From Phenylobacterium sp. CCH9-H3 (lineage in GTDB: Bacteria; Pseudomonadota; Alphaproteobacteria; Caulobacterales; Caulobacteraceae): DNA of 23,590 bases. The position numbers and the translations under genes were made by a program. Positions 14,973-21,955 of this stretch are shown here, piece after piece. How positions within the stretch are numbered: the first letter of the stretch is position 1; each line of letters begins with the position of its first letter. The notes beneath the pieces were generated by a model. The model made no database searches. It had not been told where the DNA came from and saw only the letters and a list, made by a program, of their open reading frames with translations. The stretch is from the NCBI RefSeq assembly GCF_001557235.1, contig NZ_LSJI01000074.1:1-23590 (forward strand), written 5' to 3'.

Positions 14973-16595
14973 TCAGCGGCTCTCCATCTGCACCAGCAGC
15001 CGCTCCAGCGCTTCCAGTTCGTCGGCCTCGCCCGGCGGCTTGTCCCAGCGGATGCGGCTGATGCGGGGAAAGCGCATGGCGACGCCCGACTTGTGCCGGG
15101 TCGAACGCTGCAGGCCCTCGAACGCCACCTCGAAAACCAGGCCCTTGTGCGGTTCGGCGCGGACCGAGCGGACGGGGCCGAACCGCTCGACCGTATTGTC
15201 GCGGACGAACTTGTCGATCTGCAGCAGCTCCTCGTCGGTGAAGCCGAAATAGGCCTTGCCCACCGGCGTCAGCGCCCGCTGGCCGAGCTCGTCCGCGTTC
15301 CAGACGCCGAAGGTGTAGTCGGAGTAGAAGCTGGACCGCTTGCCGTGGCCGCGCTGGGCGTACATCAGCACCGCGTCGATCAGGAACGGGTCGCGCTTCC
15401 ACTTGAACCACGGCCCCTTGGGCCGCCCGGCGACGTAGGGCGCGTCCCAGCGCTTCAGCATCAGGCCTTCGGCGACCTGGGGATCGCCCTCCGGCGGGGC
15501 GGCGCGCAGGTCGGCGAGCTCGGCCCAGGTGACGAACGGCCGCATGGGCGACAGGTCGATGCGCGCGCTGGCCTGTCGCGCCACGAAGGCCTCCAGCCGC
15601 CGGCGCCGTTCGGCGAGCGGCAGCCCGCGGGTGTCGTCGGGGCCGTCCTGCAGCAGGTCGTAGGCGCGGATCGCGGCCGGGTAGGCGGCCATCAGCTTCG
15701 CATCCACCGTCTTTCGGTTCAGCCGCTGCTGCAGGTCGGCGAACGGCGCGACCCGGCCATACCGGATCACCAGCAGTTCCCCGTCGATCACCCCCTCGTC
15801 GTCCAGCGCATCCAGGATGTCGGGGAAGGTGCGGGAGATGTCGTCGCCGGTGCGGGTGTAGAGCCGGCGCAGGCCGCCCTCGTGCGCCGCCTGCACGCGG
15901 ATGCCGTCCCACTTCCACTCCGCAGCATAGTCGGCGGGGTCCAGCTTGGCGAAGTCCACCGCCTCGTCGATGGCCTGGGCCAGCATCACCGGCCGGAAGC
16001 GGGCCGGGTTCTCCGCGGACGGCTTGTCGGAGCGGCCCTCCAGCCAGGCGAAGAGGTCCTCATACGGCGGGTGCAGGGCGTGCCACAGCTCCTCGATCTC
16101 GGCCGGATCGACGCCGCCCATCTCCGCGGCCGCACGCTTGGCGAGGCGGGCGGTCAGGCCGACCCGCAACGCCCCCGTCATCAGCTTCAAGAGGGCCCAG
16201 CGTTCGCGCGGCTCGCGCATGGCGTCCAGCCAGCCCTCGATCAGCCGCTGGACCTCCGGGCGCGTCGCGGTGCGCAGGGCCTCGATCACCTCGCTGAGCT
16301 CCGGCTCGCGGTTGGCGCCGGGCCGCGCGGGCCAGACCAGGGAGACCGCCTCCGCCAGGTCGCCCACATAGTCGTAGCTCCAGCGGAAGAGCTGCGGATC
16401 CATCCGCTCTTCCACCGCCTTGCGGATGAACGCCGGCTTGGCGGTGTCGAAGCTGAGGTCGCCGGTGAGGGCCGCCAGGGCCCAGCCGCGGTCCGGGTCG
16501 GGCGTATCGCGCAGGTAGTCGCGCACCATCGTCAGCTTGGCGTTCCGCGAGGACGTCAGCGACAGCCGGTCGAGCAGTTCGGCGAAGGCGCGCAC
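14973..16595 (-). CDS. ATP-dependent DNA ligase of the ligase-exonuclease DNA repair cluster
   Basis: This is a 540-residue monomeric ATP-dependent ligase, accessory to the NAD-dependent replicative LigA. The N-terminal DNA-binding domain spans about 1-200. The adenylation domain begins at motif I EWKWDGIRVQ with the AMP-accepting lysine K228. Later motifs are GVIDGELLV (III), EGLMLKRWDAPY (IV) and WFKWKRDP (V). The OB domain (from about residue 410) ends the protein. The start is GTG (16595-16593), 5 bases after the stop of the exonuclease gene, so the two are co-translated. In many proteobacteria this pair goes with an Lhr-type helicase and the phosphoesterase PdeM in a DNA-damage module. 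Those partners are not adjacent here. Confidence 0.95.
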   Translation of the reverse strand: MRAFAELLDRLSLTSSRNAKLTMVRDYLRDTPDPDRGWALAALTGDLSFDTAKPAFIRKAVEERMDPQLFRWSYDYVGDLAEAVSLVWPARPGANREPELSEVIEALRTATRPEVQRLIEGWLDAMREPRERWALLKLMTGALRVGLTARLAKRAAAEMGGVDPAEIEELWHALHPPYEDLFAWLEGRSDKPSAENPARFRPVMLAQAIDEAVDFAKLDPADYAAEWKWDGIRVQAAHEGGLRRLYTRTGDDISRTFPDILDALDDEGVIDGELLVIRYGRVAPFADLQQRLNRKTVDAKLMAAYPAAIRAYDLLQDGPDDTRGLPLAERRRRLEAFVARQASARIDLSPMRPFVTWAELADLRAAPPEGDPQVAEGLMLKRWDAPYVAGRPKGPWFKWKRDPFLIDAVLMYAQRGHGKRSSFYSDYTFGVWNADELGQRALTPVGKAYFGFTDEELLQIDKFVRDNTVERFGPVRSVRAEPHKGLVFEVAFEGLQRSTRHKSGVAMRFPRISRIRWDKPPGEADELEALERLLVQMESR

Positions 16596-16600
16596 CGGTC

Positions 16601-17608
16601 CTACTCCTCCTCGTCCTCGTAGCCCACCAGCGCCAACGCCCGGGCCGGGATGTCGTGGAGGCTCGCCCAGCGGGCCAGGGCCTCCTCCCGACCATGGGTG
16701 ATCCAGAGCTCCCCCGGCCGAAGCTCGTCGACCGTGGCGGTCAATTCGTCCCAGTCGGCATGGTCGGAGATGACGAGGGGCAGCTCCACGCCCTTCTGGC
16801 GGGCCCGGGCGCGGATTTGCATCCAGCCGGAGGCGAAGGCGGCGACGGGCTCGGGAAAGCGGCGGCTCCAGCGGTCCTGCATGGCCGAGGGCGGGGCGAC
16901 GATGATCTGGCCGGCGAACTCGGCCTTCTTCGCCGTGGTGGCCGGAGCCAGCGGGCCGAGGTCGACGCCGTGGCGCTCATAGAGGGCGTTCAGGCGCTCC
17001 AGGGCGCCGTGGACGTAGATGATCCGGTCCCAGCCGGCCTCGCGCAGCAGGCGGATGATCCGCTGGGCCTTGCCCAGGGCATAGGCGCCGACGATGTGAC
17101 TGCGTTCCGGGAACTGGGCGACCGAGCGCAGGAGGCGGGCGATCTCGTCTCGGTCGTCGGGGTGGCGGAAGACCGGCAGGCCAAAGGTCGCCTCCGAGAT
17201 GAAGACGTCGCAGGGGACGGGCTCGAAGGGCGGGCATGTCGGGTCCCGGCGACGCTTGTAGTCCCCGCTGACCACCATGGTCAGGCCCTTCCACCGCACG
17301 ACGGCCTGGGCGGATCCGAGGACATGGCCGGCGGGGACCAAGGTCACTTCCACCTCGTCGCGGGCCACGACCTCGCCGTAGGCGGCCGCCTGCCGCGCCC
17401 GGGCGAAGTCGGCGCCATACCGCTCGCCCATGATGTCCAGGGTCTGCGGCGTCGCCAGCACCGCCCCGTGGCCGGCGCGGGCGTGGTCGGCGTGGCCGTG
17501 GGTGATCACGGCGCGACCCACCGGCCGGACGGGGTCGATGTAGAAGTCGCCGGGGGCGCAGTAGAGGCCCTCGGGCTTGGGGCAGAGCAGGTCCTGGGGG
17601 CGGATCAT
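16601..17608 (-). CDS. Ligase-associated DNA damage response exonuclease (metallo-beta-lactamase fold)
   Basis: This is a 335-residue nuclease of the metallo-beta-lactamase/beta-CASP group related to SNM1 and CPSF73. The metal-binding signature THGHADHARAGH covers residues 36-47; H95 in AGHVLGSAQ, D116 in VVSGDYKRR and the late ISDHADWDEL and ITHGREE motifs complete the site. The start MIRPQDLLCPKPEGLYC is typical of this subfamily, known as the exonuclease encoded beside the ATP-dependent ligase. It probably trims DNA ends before sealing by the ligase encoded 5 bases downstream. It is divergent from the thioesterase pair across 86 bases. No frameshift or missing metal ligand is seen. Confidence 0.95.
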   Translation of the reverse strand: MIRPQDLLCPKPEGLYCAPGDFYIDPVRPVGRAVITHGHADHARAGHGAVLATPQTLDIMGERYGADFARARQAAAYGEVVARDEVEVTLVPAGHVLGSAQAVVRWKGLTMVVSGDYKRRRDPTCPPFEPVPCDVFISEATFGLPVFRHPDDRDEIARLLRSVAQFPERSHIVGAYALGKAQRIIRLLREAGWDRIIYVHGALERLNALYERHGVDLGPLAPATTAKKAEFAGQIIVAPPSAMQDRWSRRFPEPVAAFASGWMQIRARARQKGVELPLVISDHADWDELTATVDELRPGELWITHGREEALARWASLHDIPARALALVGYEDEEE

Positions 17609-17694
17609 CGCTCAACAATGTAGGGGCGCGGCGAAGGCTCCGCCCAGGCCCAGGATCATTGACTTCCCCGGCTCTCAGTCCCTAGGCCGGTGAC

Positions 17695-18135
17695 ATGTCC
17701 GACTTCAACACCGCCCCGCTGCCCGAGCGGATGCTGATGGCGCCCCACGCCGACGCGCTGGGGCTCTCGCTGGTTTCCATCGAGAAGGGCCGCGGGACGA
17801 TGTCCGCTCCCTGGCGCGAGGAGTTGGTGGGCGACCCCGAGACCGGGGTGATCGCCTCGGGCGTGGTCACGGCGCTGATCGACCATACCTGCGGCCTGGC
17901 GATCAATTCGGCGATGGGGGAGCTCACCCCCATTGCGACGCTGGACCTGCGGATCGACTACCTGCGGCCGGCCGCGCCGCGCGCAGGCGTCACCGCCGAG
18001 GCGCACGCCTACCGCCTCACCCGGACCATCGGCTTCGTGCGGGCCGAGGCCTGGGACGTGGAGCGCGGCGACCTGGTGGCCACGGCCCAGGCGGCCTTCA
18101 TGCTCAACACCCGCGCCCAGCCGCTGAAGGACTGA
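17695..18135 (+). CDS. PaaI-family hotdog thioesterase 1
   Basis: This is a 146-residue single hotdog-domain protein. It should hydrolyse an acyl-CoA, as PaaI does for phenylacetyl-CoA derivatives, and act as a homotetramer in the cytosol. The catalytic helix region reads SGVVTALIDHTCGLAIN, with D63 in the position of the PaaI-type catalytic Asp (usually HGG...D). The central strand IATLDLRIDYLRPA (79-92) is characteristic. The HGG typical of PaaI is ASG here. TTGACT at 17659-17664 might be a -35 for this pair, but the -10 region (CTAGGC) is weak. It is followed after 4 bases by a second hotdog gene, so the two may form a heteromer or cover different acyl chains. The substrate is unknown. Confidence 0.9.
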   Translation: MSDFNTAPLPERMLMAPHADALGLSLVSIEKGRGTMSAPWREELVGDPETGVIASGVVTALIDHTCGLAINSAMGELTPIATLDLRIDYLRPAAPRAGVTAEAHAYRLTRTIGFVRAEAWDVERGDLVATAQAAFMLNTRAQPLKD

Positions 18136-18139
18136 GCCG

Positions 18140-18559
18140 ATGGAGGACACCGCAATCCAAAGCCTCGACGCCTTTCTCCAGAAGGTGCCCTACGTCCGCT
18201 TCCTCGGCATGCGCGTGGAGCTCGCGGGCGACGAGATGACCGCCGTGCTGCCGTTCCAGCGGACGCTGATCGGCAACCCGATCCTGCCGGCCCTGCACGG
18301 CGGGGCGCTGGGCGGCTTCATGGAGCTGACCGCCCTGGCGCAGCTGTCGCTGGCCCAGCCCGGCCGGCGGGTGCCCAAGACCATCGACATCACCATCGAG
18401 TACCTGCGCTCGGGCCGGGCCCAGGACACCTACGCCCGCGCCGTCCTGCGCAAGGTGGGCCGCCGCGTGGCCAACGTGCAGGTGGAGGCCTGGCAGGACA
18501 GCCGGTCGCAGCCCATCGCCGGCCTGACGGGGCACTTCCTGATGCGGAACGAGGACTAG
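18140..18559 (+). CDS. PaaI-family hotdog thioesterase 2
   Basis: This is a 139-residue hotdog-domain protein. It has LPALHGGALGGFMELTALAQL, where HGG and E61 match the hotdog active-site helix, with Glu where thioesterase 1 has Asp. The core strand is KTIDITIEYLRSGRAQD. Family members hydrolyse CoA thioesters. The ATG lies 4 bases after the stop of thioesterase 1 and the two are only distantly similar, so this is an old pairing rather than a recent duplication. The gene ends 14 bases before hairpin repeat copy C and converges on the PhnD-like operon. Confidence 0.9.
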   Translation: MEDTAIQSLDAFLQKVPYVRFLGMRVELAGDEMTAVLPFQRTLIGNPILPALHGGALGGFMELTALAQLSLAQPGRRVPKTIDITIEYLRSGRAQDTYARAVLRKVGRRVANVQVEAWQDSRSQPIAGLTGHFLMRNED

Positions 18560-18573
18560 GCGCTCCGGCGGAA

Positions 18574-18666
18574 ACCCCCTCCCCCTTCGGGACCTCCCCC
18601 AAAGGGGGAGGTCCTGGCGCGCAAGATGCTCCCCCATTGGGGGAGCTCGCGAAGCGAGAGGGGGCT
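18574..18666 (-). repeat. Two-hairpin dispersed repeat, copy C (inverted)
   Basis: Read on the minus strand it begins AGCCCCCT, then CTCGCTTCGCGAG, the hairpin CTCCCCCAATGGGGGAG, a linker of about 20 bases, the hairpin CCTCCCCCTTTGGGGGAGG and TCCCGAAGGGGG. The layout matches copies A and B in opposite orientation; the linker is unrelated. It lies between two convergent operons and could serve as a two-way transcription stop or RNA-end protector. The PhnD-like gene's TAG stop lies at its edge. Confidence 0.9.
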
Positions 18667-19651
18667 AGTTCGCCGCCGCCCGCTCGGTTGCGATCTGACT
18701 GAGCGCCGCCTGGGCCTTGGCCTCGGCGGCGGCGTCCTTGCGGTTGCGGGCCTCGATGAGCTGGCCAGTGGCCTCCATCTCGCGCACCGGAATCAGGTGG
18801 CTGTCGTCGGCGGCGATGAAGGGCTTGGTCTGGATCTTCTCCAGGACCGCGCGCTGGCGGGCCGCCTCGGGGGTGTCGCCGACGCCGTAGCCGAAGATGA
18901 AGTCGCCGAGCTTCTTGCGCAGCGCCGGGTCCAGGTCCTTCCGCCAGACCAGCGGATCTTCCGGAATCCGAGGCGAGCGCCAGACGATCTCGACGTTCTT
19001 CAGCGTGTTGCGCGCCACATCGGTGTCCAGCAGCTTCAGCCGGTCCATGGAGGCGGTGTTGTTGGTGGCCGCGTCCAGCAGGCCGCCGGAGACCGAGAAC
19101 AGGTTGGTCTCGTGGTTGGCGGAGCGGACGGTCTTGAAGCAGTTGGACGGATCGAGGTTTCGCGGCGCGAACAGGTAGGTCATCGGCGCCAGGGTGCCGG
19201 AGGTGGACTTCGGATCGCCCATGCCGAAGTTCAGCGTCCGGTCGCACTTCAGGATGCGGTCGAGGGTCAGGCCCGAGCCGGCCTTGACGATGACCACCGC
19301 CTCGTAGCCGTCGATGCCGCTGGGGTTCACCGAGCGGGCGAAGACCTCGCCGTTCGCGCGCCGCACGGCCTCGAGGCCCGACTGGTTGGTGAACCAGCCG
19401 AGGTCGGTCTGCTTGAACCGCATCGCCTCGATCAGGGCCGTGTAGTTCGAGCCGTAGAACGCCTTCACCGGCCGGCCGAGGGCCTTGGACATGTCGGCGA
19501 GGAAGGGCGCCCAGTCGGCCTCGGCGCTGGTCTGGCTCTCGGCCGACAGGATCGAGAAGACGATCTCCTTGCGCTCGGCCGCCGGCTGGGACTGGCCACA
19601 GCCGGCCAGGAGCGCGGCGGCGGCAAGGGCGAGGATCAGTCTGCGGTTCAT
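18665..19651 (-). CDS. PhnD-like phosphate/phosphite/phosphonate-binding lipoprotein
   Basis: This is a 328-residue periplasmic binding protein. The signal MNRRLILALAAAALLAGC ends in a lipobox (C18). The mature part starts KEIVFSILSAE and continues with FYGSNYTALIEAMRFKQTDLGWF (65-87), SGIDGYEAVVIVKAGSG (111-127) and GDPKSTSGTLAP (145-156). The serine-threonine-serine-glycine loop is where PhnD/PtxB-type proteins hold the phosphorus oxyanion. PhnD normally delivers ligand to the PhnCE ABC transporter, but no permease or ATPase gene is near. The ATG at 19651 overlaps the stop of the propeller gene by ATGA, and GGAGG lies 4 bases upstream. A longer in-frame reading upstream is antisense-like noise inside the propeller gene. 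The ligand class is inferred from family. Confidence 0.9.
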   Translation of the reverse strand: MNRRLILALAAAALLAGCGQSQPAAERKEIVFSILSAESQTSAEADWAPFLADMSKALGRPVKAFYGSNYTALIEAMRFKQTDLGWFTNQSGLEAVRRANGEVFARSVNPSGIDGYEAVVIVKAGSGLTLDRILKCDRTLNFGMGDPKSTSGTLAPMTYLFAPRNLDPSNCFKTVRSANHETNLFSVSGGLLDAATNNTASMDRLKLLDTDVARNTLKNVEIVWRSPRIPEDPLVWRKDLDPALRKKLGDFIFGYGVGDTPEAARQRAVLEKIQTKPFIAADDSHLIPVREMEATGQLIEARNRKDAAAEAKAQAALSQIATERAAAN

Positions 19652-20424
19652 TTCGCCTCCACCGGCGGCAGCTTCATGGCCACCACCTCGCGTTTCGCCC
19701 GGCTGATCCCGAACAGCACCCGATCGGCGCTGCGGTCGAACGCGATGGCCTGCCCCTCCACCGCCACGGGGATCGTCGCCACGTGCTTCAGGACCGAGCC
19801 GATCCGCGGCAGCTCCAGGACATAGACCTCCGGCAGGTCGTGGCCGGTGACGTACAGGCGGCCGTCCGCGCCCCAGGCTCCGCCGGAGGAGCTCCTGGGC
19901 TTGAACCGGGCCAGCACGCTGTCGGGGAAGGTCCAGACGCCGGTGACCTTCCACTTGTCGTCGTAGCGCAGGAGGGTGGTGAAGCGGTGGTCGCGGCCCG
20001 GCTGGCCGCCGCGGCCGTCGTAGTTGGCGAAACAGGCCCACCAGCCGTCGGCCCGCCGGTCGACCCAGGTCAGCGACCCGGGCTGCGGCGAGATGGCGAT
20101 GGAGCGCAGATGCGTCATGGCCGCGGGGTCGAACACCTCCACCGAGCCCTGCATCGGCAGGCTGGGATAGTTCGAGCTGGCGCAGACCAGTTCTGGCCCC
20201 ATGACGGCGCAGGAATTCAGGTGTGGGAAGGTCGCCGGGTCGCCCGCCCAGGTGCCCACCTTCTGGCCGGTGGCGCGGTCGTACTTGGCGATGGTGGAGT
20301 TATCGACCGCGTGGATGAAGGCCGGGTCCACCGCCACGCCCTGGTTCGCCTCGGGCGCCGGCAGGCGCGACAGCGTCTCGGCCGGACTCAGCGCCAGGAC
20401 GGCGGCGGCCAGGAGCTCAAGCAT
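19648..20424 (-). CDS. Secreted propeller-like protein of unknown function
   Basis: This is a 258-residue protein with a short N-terminal signal (MLELLAAAVLALSPAET). Repeated blade-like stretches follow: NQGVAVDPAFIHAVDNSTI, SVEVFDPAAMTHLRSI, GSLTWVDRRADGWWACFANY, GGAWGADGRLYVTGHDLPEV and AIAFDRSADRVLFGISR. This looks like a small YncE/SMP30-like beta-propeller. I recall similar proteins under loose names such as cycloisomerase, but no reaction can be assigned. It overlaps phoD by 8 bases upstream and the PhnD-like gene by 4 bases downstream, so it is locked into this operon. Possibilities are a phytase-like or lactonase-like hydrolase or a binding scaffold; all are inference. Confidence 0.78.
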   Translation of the reverse strand: MLELLAAAVLALSPAETLSRLPAPEANQGVAVDPAFIHAVDNSTIAKYDRATGQKVGTWAGDPATFPHLNSCAVMGPELVCASSNYPSLPMQGSVEVFDPAAMTHLRSIAISPQPGSLTWVDRRADGWWACFANYDGRGGQPGRDHRFTTLLRYDDKWKVTGVWTFPDSVLARFKPRSSSGGAWGADGRLYVTGHDLPEVYVLELPRIGSVLKHVATIPVAVEGQAIAFDRSADRVLFGISRAKREVVAMKLPPVEAK

Positions 20425-21955
20425 TGTTCAACCCCGCCCTGCCGTCCTCGACCACGAACTTCGCCAAATCGCGGATCGGCGACCTGGGCGCGAGGGCGTT
20501 CTCCACCCCGCGGAAGGTGACCGCGCATTCGCGGGCGGTGATGTCCACCAGGCCGTAGCCGCGGGTGTCGCCGTCGCCGAACTTGATCTGGGGGTTGATG
20601 TTCATCATGCCCCGGACGATCTCGCGTGAGCGGCCGAACGATGTGATGGACCCGCCGACGAACTCGCTGGCGATCGGCTTGCCGCCCGGCTCCAGCGACA
20701 GGTCGGCCGCGAAGAAGGTGTGCACGTCGCCGCCCAGCACCACCGGGTTGGACACCTTGTGGTCGCGCCAGCCTTCCAGGACGCGGCGGCGGGTCTGGGC
20801 GTAGCCGTCCCAGCCGTCGTTACTGACCCGGCCGTCCGGCGTGATCACCTCGTTCACCAGGGTCTGCTGGCCCAGGAGATTCCAGCGGGCGGGCGTGTCG
20901 CGCAGCTGGCCCGACAGCCAGGCCTCCTGCCGCTCGCCCAGCAGCGAACGCTTTGGATCGCTGCGCTCGGGGCACGCGGCGGGGATCAGCTTGCCGTTCG
21001 ACTGGGCGTCGCAGCTGCGGGGCGCCCGGAACTGGCGGTCGTCGAGGATCGCGAGCCGCGCCAGCCGCCCCCAGTCCATGGCCCTGTAGAGGCGCATGTC
21101 CGGGCCCACCGGCTTCACGGCCCGGCGAAGGGGCATATTCTCGTAGTAGGCCTGATAGGCGGCGGCCCGGCGCTGCAGGAACTGGGCGACCGGCGGATTG
21201 GTGCGGTCCTGGTCGCCGCCGTAGTCGTTGGCCACCTCGTGGTCGTCCCACATGACCACCCAGGGCGCCGCGGCGTGGGCCGCCTGAAGGTCGGCGTCGG
21301 CCTTGTACCAGGCGTAGCGCTGCCGGTAGCTGGCGAGGTCGCGGGCTTCGACCGGCGGGTGGAGCCGCACCGCCTCCTTGGCCGCGGCCTTCTCGTAGAT
21401 GTAGTCGCCCAGGAAGAGGACCAGATCGGGGTTTTCCTGGGCCATGTGCGCGTGCGCCGCGTAGAAGCCGGACTCGTACTTCTGGCAGGAGCCGTACGCG
21501 ATCCGCAGCCGGTCGACCTGGGCCCCCGGCTGCGGCGCCGTCCGGGTGCGGCCCACCGGGCTGGCGTGGCCGCCGGCGGTGAAGCGGTAGAAGTAGCGGC
21601 GGTCCGGCTTGAGGCCCCCGACCTCGACGTGGACCGAATGGCCGGCTTCGGCGACGGCCAGAGCCCGACCACGCCGCACGACCTTGCGCAGGCCCTCGTC
21701 CTCGGCGATCTCCCAGCCCACGCGGACCTGCGCCGCGCCCAGGCCGCCATCCATCGCCTGGGGATCGACGACCAGCCGGGTCCACAGCACGACGCCGTCG
21801 GGCTCGGGCTCGCCCGAGGCGATCCCCACGCGGAACGGATAGTCGGCCAGCCGCGCCTGAGCGAGCGCCGGCGTCCAGGCCGCTGGCGTCAGGGCCGCCC
21901 CGGCCATGGCGGCCGCCTGCCAGAGCAGGCGGCGGCGGGTCGAGCCGTCTACCAC
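20417..21955 (-). CDS. phoD: PhoD-family alkaline phosphatase/phosphodiesterase with Tat signal
   Basis: This is a 512-residue secreted metalloenzyme (calcium and iron in known PhoD) that releases phosphate from mono- and diesters, including teichoic acids and phospholipids. The twin-arginine signal STRRRLLWQAAAMAGAAL (5-22) is followed by a likely cleavage after PALAQA. Metal-site motifs in order are RIAYGSCQKYESGFYAAH, LFLGDYIYE, VMWDDHEVANDYGGD and NPVVLGGDVHTFF. I start it at GTG 21955, which overlaps the receptor's stop by 7 bases and puts the RRR at residues 7-9. A TTG at 22012 would add 19 residues before the Tat motif and is less likely. No good ribosome-binding site precedes it, which fits translational coupling. 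Its stop overlaps the propeller gene. Confidence 0.95.
   Translation of the reverse strand: MVDGSTRRRLLWQAAAMAGAALTPAAWTPALAQARLADYPFRVGIASGEPEPDGVVLWTRLVVDPQAMDGGLGAAQVRVGWEIAEDEGLRKVVRRGRALAVAEAGHSVHVEVGGLKPDRRYFYRFTAGGHASPVGRTRTAPQPGAQVDRLRIAYGSCQKYESGFYAAHAHMAQENPDLVLFLGDYIYEKAAAKEAVRLHPPVEARDLASYRQRYAWYKADADLQAAHAAAPWVVMWDDHEVANDYGGDQDRTNPPVAQFLQRRAAAYQAYYENMPLRRAVKPVGPDMRLYRAMDWGRLARLAILDDRQFRAPRSCDAQSNGKLIPAACPERSDPKRSLLGERQEAWLSGQLRDTPARWNLLGQQTLVNEVITPDGRVSNDGWDGYAQTRRRVLEGWRDHKVSNPVVLGGDVHTFFAADLSLEPGGKPIASEFVGGSITSFGRSREIVRGMMNINPQIKFGDGDTRGYGLVDITARECAVTFRGVENALAPRSPIRDLAKFVVEDGRAGLNNA

Noticed and set aside
18665..20041. A 458-residue PhnD protein with a long N-terminal extension
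   Set aside because: The extension is an arginine/proline-rich reading within the propeller gene. The lipoprotein signal and a GGAGG support the start at 19651.
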